64,000 nt of DNA, taken from positions 1-64,000 of the forward strand of contig JBFMAZ010000043.1 of NCBI GenBank assembly GCA_040755415.1, given 5' to 3'. Position numbers and translations under genes: made by a program. The notes under the pieces are model-generated. The model searched no databases. It saw nothing but the letters and a program-made list of their open reading frames with translations, and was not told where the DNA came from. Below, in pieces: positions 1-7,105 of the stretch. Numbering within the stretch: position 1 is the first letter of the stretch; each line of letters starts with the position of its first letter. The DNA comes from QYQD01 sp040755415. GTDB lineage: Bacteria; Desulfobacterota; QYQD01.

Positions 1-97
1 GAAAAAGAAGGAAAGAAAAAAGACTTTATGGATGGTTGGGAAGAAGAGAGAAGAAGACGGGAAGAAGATCCCAAAACCGCATTTTCATGCGGCCTGA
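1..97. other. Purine-rich, non-homologous left edge of the window
   Basis: The first ~75 bases are strongly purine-rich (runs of gaaga/aagaag) and do not encode the expected upstream part of RecQ. A TGA at 95-97 closes the RecQ frame. This may be a genuine rearrangement junction or poor sequence at a contig end; the window alone cannot decide. Confidence 0.5.
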
Positions 98-2080
98 TTT
101 AATACATTTTCAGATTGCCGCTGGCACCAGGTCGACGCTGCGCTCGGAAACGGCATATCTGCTGCATTTATCAATAGTTCGCTGGGCACCCGGCAGATAT
201 CGGACACCTATCGGATTCTGAAAGACGGCCGGATAGAGTTACTCTACATCGCGCCGGAACGTTTTGCCATGTCCACTTTTCTTGAGACACTCACGACCGT
301 TCCCGTCTCGCTCTTTGCCATAGACGAAGCGCATTGCATTTCCGAATGGGGGCATGATTTCCGTCCGGATTACCTGAACCTGCGTATTATCCGGGAGGCA
401 TTCACTGAAGTTCCGATTGCGGCTTTCACCGCGACGGCCACTCTGAAGGTTCAGGAAGATATTGTCGGGAGGCTTGGCCTGAAATCTCCGTATATTGTTC
501 GCGCGTCGTTCAACCGGCCGAACCTCTTCTATCAGGTGATGAGAAAAAAACGGGTGGAGCTACAGATTCTGCAATTTCTGAAGGAGCACACCAATGAGCC
601 CGGTATTATCTATCGCACCACGCGAGATTCCGTTATGGAAACGGTGGACTTCCTGAAATCCCGCGGAATCGCTGCCTTGCCCTATCATGCCGGATTGTCG
701 GCCGAGGAACGGAGCAGGAACCAGGAATCGTTCAGCAGGGACGAGGCATCGGTGATAGTGGCTACCATTGCCTTCGGTATGGGCATAGACAAGTCGAATG
801 TACGGTTCGTTGTTCATGCCGATCTGCCTAAAAATGTGGAAAGCTATTACCAGGAAACGGGGCGTGCCGGTCGTGATGGAGAAACCGCCCGGTGTCTCCT
901 CCTCTTCAGCAGAGGTGACATCCCTAAGATCCGCTACTTCATCGATCAAATATCAAACGATGATGAACGTAGGATCGCGCTGGAGAAACTGAACCAAATG
1001 GTCGGTTATGCCTCCCATAACGTCTGCCGGCGAAAACAGCTTCTCGGTTTTTTCGGCGAGGATTATCCCGCCGATGTTTGCGGGGCCTGCGATATCTGTT
1101 CCGGCAGTGTCGAATCCATCGACGTTACCGTAGAAGCGCAGATATTCATGTCCGCCGTGGCAAGAACCCAGGAACGGTTTGGGATCGGGCACATCATCGA
1201 TATAATAACCGGGGCTGATACCAGGCGTATCCGCGGGCTTCGGCACAACCAAATTAAAACCTATGGCGCGGGAACACACAAGGACAAGAATTATTGGCGA
1301 TATCTTGCGGATGAACTCCTGGCGCAGGATGCCGTCTGCCAGGAGGGTGGCAAGTATCCGGTGTTAAAGCTGACGGCAAAAGGTCTGGCCATACTTCACG
1401 GTAAAAAACAAGTTATGGCGCTGAAGAGGGAGGAAAGCGGAGCGAAAGCCTGGCCGATGGCCGGCAGCGCATCCGAGGCGCAGGATAATGCCCTTTTCGA
1501 AATACTTCGCGGTGTGCGGAAGAGCATTGCCGAAGACGAGCACGTTCCGCCCTTTATTATATTCTCCGACAAGACCCTCCGTGAGATGGCCAGGAGCTCC
1601 CCTGTGACCCCGTCCGATATGAGCAGAATCAGCGGGGTTGGCGCTGCCAAGCTCGAACGATACGGAGAAGCTTTTGTGCGTGCCATAAGAAGATACCACG
1701 ATGATAATCCCGGCATTTCCACGCGGGCCGGACAATATAGCGCTTTCGATGACGGGCCCGGCCCGAAAAAGAAAAAGGGCGAAACAGTGGAGGAGACGTA
1801 TGGACTCTTCAGGAAAGGATTATCATTGGAGGAAATCGTAAGGCTGCGTGGTCTTACGCCGTCCACTATTGCCGCGCACTTGGAACGGCTTATCCACGAC
1901 GGCCGCGATGTCGATATAGACCGTCTTATTGATCCCGGAAAGCGGCAGCAAATCGAAGCCCTGTTCCTGGCGCTCCAGCAGTGGAATCTCAAACCCATAG
2001 TAGAGCACTCAGGGGGGACGGTAACCTATGAGGAGGCCAGACTGGTAAGAGCCTGCCTGTTGTCCAAGGCTCCGGCATAG
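98..2080 (+). pseudogene. recQ: ATP-dependent DNA helicase RecQ, 5'-truncated
   Basis: RecQ unwinds DNA 3'-5' during recombination and repair. Recognisable RecQ sequence begins near 121 (HQVDAALGNGI), equivalent to motif Ia. It continues through motif II (DEAHCISEWGHDFR), motif III (AFTATAT), motif V (AFGMGIDKSNVR), motif VI (QETGRAGRDG), the zinc-binding cysteines (C...CGACDIC), a winged-helix RQC region, an HRDC domain (about residues 460-540 of the open frame) and a C-terminal helix-turn-helix extension (LSLEEIVRLRGLTPSTIAAH) as in larger RecQs. The Walker A region that should precede motif Ia is absent and the frame is closed by TGA at 95-97. The first in-frame ATG (269) lies inside the helicase core, just before motif II. 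Without Walker A the product should not hydrolyse ATP. It is either a broken gene or an artefact of a contig end. Confidence 0.85.
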
Positions 2081-2141
2081 ACGTGCAACCGGTAGGAACG
2101 TTGTTGAAAATATTCACTTATTTCTTTGTATTTTCCAGATG

Positions 2142-2291
2142 TTAAATGGCCTTGGCAATAGCAGAAGTACACACCCCAGGTATCTGGCTATCCCGGCTAT
2201 AGGGATTCCTGATTCAGAACTTAAACGATAGGCAATCCTGGCCCTGGCCTGGAAAACTCTTATCCGGATACGGCCCGATAGGCTTTATGAA
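2142..2291 (-). pseudogene. C-terminal stump of a REP-associated (IS200-like) transposase
   Basis: Translating the minus strand gives about 40 codons ending at a TAA (2142-2144). They contain RARIAYRLSSESGIP and AGIARYLGVCTSAIAKAI, which resemble the small helix-turn-helix tail found at the C-terminus of REP-associated tyrosine transposases in related bacteria. No catalytic HUH or Tyr part is present upstream, where the DUF2283 gene lies. It is a decayed scrap identified by reading only. Its presence fits the dispersed palindromic repeats elsewhere in the window. Confidence 0.4.
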
Positions 2292-2329
2292 CCGCCTGGT
2301 CCGCCTCAGGCGGATGCCAGGTGGTGTGG

Positions 2330-2358
2330 GTAACCGGGGGAGAGAAGCCCCCGGTTAC
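2330..2358. terminator. Strong hairpin downstream of the DUF2283 gene
   Basis: A perfect 11-bp inverted repeat (gtaaccggggg / cccccggttac) with a 7-nt loop lies 7 bases beyond the DUF2283 stop codon. There is no T-run on the minus strand, so it is not a canonical intrinsic terminator. It may still stabilise mRNA ends or be an intergenic palindrome. Confidence 0.4.
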
Positions 2359-2364
2359 ACCCGA

Positions 2365-2589
2365 TCAGGCACTTTTTCGAATCAATTTATTATCAAGTTC
2401 TAGTTCGTAGGAGAGAATTGTTTTAATGTTCATTTTCTTGGAAGCATTAAGAATTTCTATTCCGACTATCTTATTCTCAGATGTCATATCTAAATTAACA
2501 CCCTCAGAAATTTCAACAACGCCGTCAGGTTTCTGATTTCCTAATTTAATATATATAGCATCAACTTCATTATCGTAATGGACTCTCAT
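2365..2589 (-). CDS. DUF2283 family small protein
   Basis: A 74-residue protein with the typical DUF2283 opening (MRVHYDNEVDAIYIKL) followed by a short beta-rich body (VVEISEGVNLD, IVGIEIL). Family members are small single-domain proteins usually paired with a DUF4258 or similar partner; a toxin-antitoxin role has been suggested but is not established here. Its ATG overlaps the stop of the upstream DUF4258 gene (ATGA at 2586-2589), which implies translational coupling. The two form an isolated bicistronic unit with no related neighbours, as expected for a small mobile module. Confidence 0.85.
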   Translation of the reverse strand: MRVHYDNEVDAIYIKLGNQKPDGVVEISEGVNLDMTSENKIVGIEILNASKKMNIKTILSYELELDNKLIRKSA

Positions 2590-2813
2590 TTTCCCCTCCC
2601 TTTCTTTAGTGGATAGTTTGTTATTACTGTTATTAAATCTTCTTCAACAGAGACGACTATCTTCAAGGGATACTTAAGTCCCGGAACATCTTTTATAATC
2701 TCATGCTCACCTTGATGCAAATTCATGTTCGTTAAAATATCCTTTATTGTCGTTTCAGAAATCTCATAAAGTTTTGCCCGCCTTTTAGCATGTCGTGAGA
2801 ACTTTATCTTCAT
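2586..2813 (-). CDS. DUF4258 family small protein (putative partner of DUF2283)
   Basis: A 75-residue basic protein beginning MKIKFSRHAKRRAKLYEIS, the FSxHAxxRxxxR pattern typical of DUF4258 and of BrnT/RelE-like small folds. The remainder is a short beta sheet (LKIVVSVEEDLITVITNYP). It is the first gene of a two-gene unit and overlaps DUF2283 by 4 nt. By analogy with other HARxR-type proteins it could be the toxin-like member, but no catalytic residues can be defended from sequence alone. Confidence 0.8.
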   Translation of the reverse strand: MKIKFSRHAKRRAKLYEISETTIKDILTNMNLHQGEHEIIKDVPGLKYPLKIVVSVEEDLITVITNYPLKKGRGK

Positions 2814-3063
2814 AAGGCAACTTTTCCTTTTGTTATTTTTTACCTCAGGGCAGGCATTGCACCACCAATAATTACTTTAAAACAAAAAATCCCTTTCCGC
2901 CACAACTTGGACAAAACCATATTATATGCTTAATATTATATTTTAGCTATCGACTGTCTTTTTTCATAGTCATAGAGAAAAAAGAGGGTGGCGTCAAGCA
3001 AAAAGGGGGGGAATGCACTCGTTATGCATGTTCAACGTAATCAATAACGTGTCCTGCAATATC
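2814..3063. repeat. Gene-free spacer with a dispersed repeat copy
   Basis: About 250 bases without a credible gene. Positions 3005-3033 (ggggggaatgcactcgttat...) closely match 27645-27670, including gggaatgcactcg and atgttca. The 2811-2960 stretch is AT-rich and may hold the promoter for the DUF4258/DUF2283 pair, but no convincing -35/-10 pair was picked. Confidence 0.5.
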
Positions 3064-3423
3064 TTATCTGTTTTCCCTTAAACGTATTACACGGAGGTCC
3101 GTGGGAGCTAACGTAGTTTGAACAGTTCTGCCGGTATCCTTTCCGAAATAATCAAATGTTGTCACCAGCAGATAATCTATCACGCTCCTAAGGTCACGGC
3201 TCTCTCCCTCGCTCACAGAGTCGCCCGCCCAGACTACCTCCGTTTGACCAGATTCACGTAGTTTATGGGCATCTATCACTTTTATTGACAATGACCGGGT
3301 ATAATACTGAATGGAATAAGGTTCATACCTATATATGGTTTCATAAGACCACGTCTTTGAATAAGGATCATAGATTCTGATGCCTTGTGGCCTTGAAATA
3401 AATTCTCTATGCAGGGCCTTGGC
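3064..3423 (-). pseudogene. C-terminal remnant of a lipoprotein-type envelope protein
   Basis: The minus-strand frame is open from a TAG at 3424-3426 to the TAA at 3064 (119 codons) but has no ATG start or signal peptide; the only start inside is a TTG at 3291. The body (IKVIDAHKLRESGQTEVVW, EGESRDLRSVIDYLLVTTFD, YFGKDTGRTVQ) looks like the second half of a DUF4136-like periplasmic lipoprotein domain, from memory of the family. It lies 41 bases downstream of a lipoprotein gene on the same strand, so the missing N-terminal half was probably removed by a deletion. If the TTG is used, a 75-residue cytoplasmic fragment would be made. Confidence 0.55.
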
Positions 3424-3467
3424 CTATCTCATAGGGATCCCTCTGCCAAACCCCTGAGGCCCCTTTG

Positions 3468-4433
3468 TTATCTTACTACGTCGAATCCGATCTCAACCCT
3501 TATCTTTTCCCAGTCTTCATCCAGGAGGAAAAAATAACCGAAATTGCGGTACCGGTACAGGCCTGGATCCAGCCTGGGGTCGTATGCCCTGGATATATCC
3601 GTAGCATAGAGGAGTTGGCCCATATAGAGGCCTTCGGCTATCTGTACTATCTCATCGATACAGTAGTTATCCGGCGGGAAGGTCTTGAGCTTGAGCCAGC
3701 GATAGTTAAATTGATAGACCATGCGTCCATTGTTATCCGGGTTAACCGACCGGCCCTCCCGGCCGATAAAAAAGAAGCCTTTTACGTCATAGTCATGGGC
3801 TGTTATCTCTCCGGCCGTGGCCGGCTCCAATTCTATCTGGAGGGCCTTCATGGTGTCCACGGCCGCTTTCTGACGGAACGTTCGGGTGCTGTAGGTATTG
3901 GAACCCCAGGTCGTTGGGACTTGGCCGGTCTCAAAGCTATCGGTTATATCTTTGAGTTTTTGAGGATCGCACGTTTCAAAGGTCTTGCCGGTCCAGGGCG
4001 AGAAGATCCTGACCAGGGGCCAGGGGAGGTTGAGGAGGTTGATATTCATACACTTGACCAGCTCCTGACTCTGAAAGGCCACCACTGCGCCGTGTAGGTA
4101 CCCCTGCATGTCCTTGGGCGTAATGCTACAGCTAAATATCTTTTGGAGTTTGTCAAAATACGGTGACTTTGTACTTATGTCCTTTTGCAGCTCATCTGAA
4201 TAAAATTTCATCAGGTCTAATACTGTCCCTCTTTCTTTCAGTTCCCTTTCTATTTCCGCCCGCAACTGGTCTTTTGGGCCTTCCACGCATTCTTTTTCAA
4301 AGGTAAACCGGGTGAATTTTCCCGGTTGAGGTCTCAGGCCCTCTCCCTGCCTGCCAGCGACCGCGCAGGAAGAAAGAAAAATAGCCACAAGGCATAACAT
4401 AAAACAGCTAAGGTTCTTACGTTTAACCTTCAT
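3468..4433 (-). CDS. Lipoprotein of unknown function, paralogue of the next gene
   Basis: A 321-residue protein with a short basic N-terminus, hydrophobic stretch and lipobox LSSC (Cys23), so it should be a membrane-anchored lipoprotein. Start chosen at an ATG preceded by aaaggagg. The conserved parts are an SPWTGK motif and a C-terminal block (YRWLKLKTFP, IDEIVQIAEGLYMGQLLYAT, YRNFGYFFLLDEDW) that aligns closely with the gene upstream (4494-5453). No enzymatic motif is recognised. With its paralogue and the remnant at 3064-3423 it forms a small envelope-protein cluster. Similar tandem lipoproteins are, from memory, present but uncharacterised in deltaproteobacterial genomes. Confidence 0.85.
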   Translation of the reverse strand: MKVKRKNLSCFMLCLVAIFLSSCAVAGRQGEGLRPQPGKFTRFTFEKECVEGPKDQLRAEIERELKERGTVLDLMKFYSDELQKDISTKSPYFDKLQKIFSCSITPKDMQGYLHGAVVAFQSQELVKCMNINLLNLPWPLVRIFSPWTGKTFETCDPQKLKDITDSFETGQVPTTWGSNTYSTRTFRQKAAVDTMKALQIELEPATAGEITAHDYDVKGFFFIGREGRSVNPDNNGRMVYQFNYRWLKLKTFPPDNYCIDEIVQIAEGLYMGQLLYATDISRAYDPRLDPGLYRYRNFGYFFLLDEDWEKIRVEIGFDVVR

Positions 4434-4493
4434 GTCAGTCCTCCTTTAAGTTACAAAGTATGAATTCATAATGCGGATGTCAGAAGTCAGGAG

Positions 4494-5453
4494 TCAGGAG
4501 CCGGGAGTCATAAGATAAATCTTTTCTTTGTTCCAGTCGTCGTCCATTAACAGGAAATAGCCGAAATGTTCGTACTTGTATGCGGCTGCCGGACAATCCG
4601 GGTCATAATCTTTGAGGATGTTGTCAGTGGCAAAAAGCAGTTGCCCGAGATAAAGGCCGTCGGCTATCTCCACCAACTCATCTATGAGATAGCGCAGGGG
4701 CGGCGGGTTTTTGAGGTTTCGCCACCGGTAATTAAGCTGGAGAACCTGCTTGCCCGGACTTCCAGGATATACCGATTCTGCCCTGTGCGCTATAAAGAGG
4801 CCACCCTTTTTGTCATACCCGTATCTTTCTTTCTCTGTCTGCGGCGCGTCTTTCAGGCCCAGCCAGAAGGTGAGCACCTCTGTGCTGAGGACATTCCAGA
4901 CCGATCCCCAGACCTCTTTAAAACAGTTTATCCCCATAAAGGTCGGAAGGGCGCCTTTTTCGCGGCCTTCTGTATATTCCGCAAGTTCAGCCCCGATAGC
5001 GGGTTCAAATATCTTGCCGTCCCAGGGCGAGGCCTCGCTCAGGGTCGCGCTCCAGAGGCGATTAAGAAAGTCGCCGTAGCGGTGCTCTCCCTTCCTTAAG
5101 ACCAGCGTCAGCCCATAGTAATGGCCCTGAATATCCACCGGCCGCCCCTCGGCAAAAAGCCAGGCCAGCCGCCTGATATAGGGAGAATCTAGAGAGGCTT
5201 CCTTTTCCAGTTCCTTCATGTAAAAATGCATAAGTTCAAGGATAGACGCCTTTCCTTCCAAATCCTTCCCGATGGCCTGAAACACGGGATCGTCCTGGAT
5301 GTCGGCGGCGTCCAGTTTAAACTCTGTAAACTTCGGGGTGAGCTGCGGCCTTTCCGGTCTGGGCGGAGGAGTGGTGGCGCAGGAGGCAAGAAAGAATAAC
5401 GTGAAGAACGATACTAAAGTAGGCAGCCATTTTATTTTTACGCCCCTCGACAT
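4494..5453 (-). CDS. Lipoprotein of unknown function, paralogue of the previous gene
   Basis: A 319-residue lipoprotein with lipobox LASC. The start at 5453 is preferred over an upstream ATG at 5519 because aaaggagg sits just ahead of it and the signal peptide begins there. It shares with its neighbour an SPWDGK motif and the block YRWRNLKNPPP, YLIDELVEIADGLYLGQLLF, FGYFLLMDDDW near the C-terminus, while the middles differ. Tandem duplication followed by divergence is the simplest reading. Function unknown; the conserved Tyr/Trp-rich C-terminus suggests a binding fold rather than an enzyme. Confidence 0.85.
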   Translation of the reverse strand: MSRGVKIKWLPTLVSFFTLFFLASCATTPPPRPERPQLTPKFTEFKLDAADIQDDPVFQAIGKDLEGKASILELMHFYMKELEKEASLDSPYIRRLAWLFAEGRPVDIQGHYYGLTLVLRKGEHRYGDFLNRLWSATLSEASPWDGKIFEPAIGAELAEYTEGREKGALPTFMGINCFKEVWGSVWNVLSTEVLTFWLGLKDAPQTEKERYGYDKKGGLFIAHRAESVYPGSPGKQVLQLNYRWRNLKNPPPLRYLIDELVEIADGLYLGQLLFATDNILKDYDPDCPAAAYKYEHFGYFLLMDDDWNKEKIYLMTPGS

Positions 5454-5515
5454 GTGCGGTCCTCCTTTGAAGCTGTTAGTCTGAAATTCAAACGACAAAA
5501 TCCAACTGGTGAATG

Positions 5516-5600
5516 TCATTAGTCAATAGTCATTTGTCACTGGTAAAAGTGATCCGTTTCCCAAACTTAACCAATGACTGATGACCAGTGACCAGTGACA
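5516..5600. repeat. Degenerate GTCA/TGACC-type simple repeats
   Basis: The spacer consists of degenerate copies of words such as gtcattagtcaatagtc and accagtgaccagtgac, partly self-complementary. The same vocabulary recurs at about 12370-12415, 27460-27485 and 62645-62680. Confidence 0.7.
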
Positions 5601-5616
5601 TCTTGAACTTCACCAA

Positions 5617-6591
5617 CTAAAACCTGACCAGCTCCGCCCAGGAAAATATATCCTGATATTTCTTTAATTCCCCCGGCGTGAGCAAATGCCTGGAAATCCT
5701 GGGGTCAACCCTCTTCCCGATACTCTCGGCCTTGGAAATCCAGGTTGGGTTATAAGGGAGCAGGGAACATTTTTTTACGCCCAACCCTTTCAGCAAGTCT
5801 GATATGGATCGCAGGTTTTCCACCGTGGCCGTAAATCCCGGGATAAGCGGGATGCGCGGCAAGACCGTTTTCGCCCGTTCGGCCCCGCCCCGGCCTGTCT
5901 TTGACAGGAGGCTTTCAAGGTTGGCCAGTATCGGTTCATTGCCCTGTCCGGTATATTCCCGGTGTTTGTATGCATCCGCCAGCTTGACATCAAACATGAT
6001 CAAATCCACATAGGGAAGTATCTTTTCCTCAAACTCGTACCAGGCGAAAAAGCCATTGGTCTGGATGGCCGTATGGATACCTGAATCCTTCAACACCTTT
6101 AGGACAGCCGAGACATAGTCCATAAAAAGGGTTGGCTCGCCGCCTGAAAGGGTCACCCCGCCGCCGGAGACCTCATAGAAGGTCTTATCCCTAAGGAGGA
6201 TATCTACCAGTTCATCAACCGGATAAAAGCGGCCGATCAGCCTCAGGGCACGTCCCGGGCAGGCCTCCACACAGCCGCCGCACCTGGTACACCTTTCCCG
6301 GTCGATCAGAAAAGGATCTTCGAGCGAGCAGGCCTTTGCCGGGCAGGCGGAGACACAATCGCCGCATTTTATACAGTCCCGGGGATAAAACCCGATCTCC
6401 GGGCCAGGGTCAATGGATTCAGGGTTCTGACACCATAAACAAGTTAACAGGCATCCCTTAAAGAAAACCGTGCTACGGATACCCGGCCCGTCTTCCAGGG
6501 CGTGTCTCTTGATATCAAAAACCAGAGGCCGCGCTGTCGTCACATCCGCCAGAGGCGTGGTTGTTAGATTCGCCGTTGGAGAAGCGGTCAT
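5617..6591 (-). CDS. Glycyl radical enzyme activating enzyme (radical SAM)
   Basis: A 324-residue radical SAM activase that abstracts hydrogen from the glycine of its partner enzyme. The cluster motif C-x3-C-x2-C is visible as GCLLTCLWCQNP. It is followed by an inserted ferredoxin-like domain with two more CxxCxxCxxxC sites (CIKCGDCVSACP and CTRCGGCVEACP), the arrangement seen in activases of decarboxylase, dehydratase and arylsuccinate-synthase type enzymes rather than classical PflA. SAM-binding GGE appears as GGGVTLSGGEPTLF. The start codon overlaps the SCP2-like stop by one base (TAATG). It is the last gene of the GRE operon and its evident target is the enzyme at 7106-9523. Confidence 0.92.
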   Translation of the reverse strand: MTASPTANLTTTPLADVTTARPLVFDIKRHALEDGPGIRSTVFFKGCLLTCLWCQNPESIDPGPEIGFYPRDCIKCGDCVSACPAKACSLEDPFLIDRERCTRCGGCVEACPGRALRLIGRFYPVDELVDILLRDKTFYEVSGGGVTLSGGEPTLFMDYVSAVLKVLKDSGIHTAIQTNGFFAWYEFEEKILPYVDLIMFDVKLADAYKHREYTGQGNEPILANLESLLSKTGRGGAERAKTVLPRIPLIPGFTATVENLRSISDLLKGLGVKKCSLLPYNPTWISKAESIGKRVDPRISRHLLTPGELKKYQDIFSWAELVRF

Positions 6592-7058
6592 TAAGGCAAA
6601 TTACCGGTCAACTCCAGTTGGAGATGGTTGGCCATGAAGCCAAACTTGTACATATAGTTAAGATTGCCGGCCACAACCACTTCGTTATTGAGAAGCCCCC
6701 TTAAGATATCCCGGTTGGCCGAGAGCAAAAAATTCATTAAGGCCCGGCCGTCTTTAAAGGACACTGTAACATTAACATCGTCAGAGGTCTTCTCCCTTAT
6801 TTTCATATCACCATCTTCAAATTTAACCAGCACGGCCACACCGCCGTCCCTGCTCCTGAACTGATAACGCCCCCTAAAGCCTTCGATGTTCTTACGATAG
6901 GCCGGATCAAACATAAATTTAATCTTCATAAAGGCCAGCAGGGCCTCTAAAAACGTCTCGGCTGTCTCGTCCTCAAGGCTCTTTAAAAACCTCTCGCCGA
7001 GCCGGTCCAAGGCCTTATCCACGGATAACCCGCTTATAAATCTCTCGATATCAAACAT
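6591..7058 (-). CDS. SCP2-like domain protein in the glycyl radical enzyme operon
   Basis: A 155-residue protein whose second half (NVTVSFKDGRALMNFLL, VVVAGNLNYMYKFGFM) has the beta-alpha pattern of SCP2/sterol-carrier folds, which bind hydrophobic ligands. Start 7058 is chosen because gggaggtgccc precedes the ATG. It sits between the enzyme and the activase with a 1-bp overlap to the latter, so it is very likely co-translated and functionally tied to them. An inferred role is to present or shield a hydrophobic substrate or product. The fold call rests on pattern only and is moderately secure. Confidence 0.6.
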   Translation of the reverse strand: MFDIERFISGLSVDKALDRLGERFLKSLEDETAETFLEALLAFMKIKFMFDPAYRKNIEGFRGRYQFRSRDGGVAVLVKFEDGDMKIREKTSDDVNVTVSFKDGRALMNFLLSANRDILRGLLNNEVVVAGNLNYMYKFGFMANHLQLELTGNLP

Positions 7059-7105
7059 CAGGGCACCTCCCCGAATCTCACATTTCAAATCTCAAATTTG
7101 AAATT

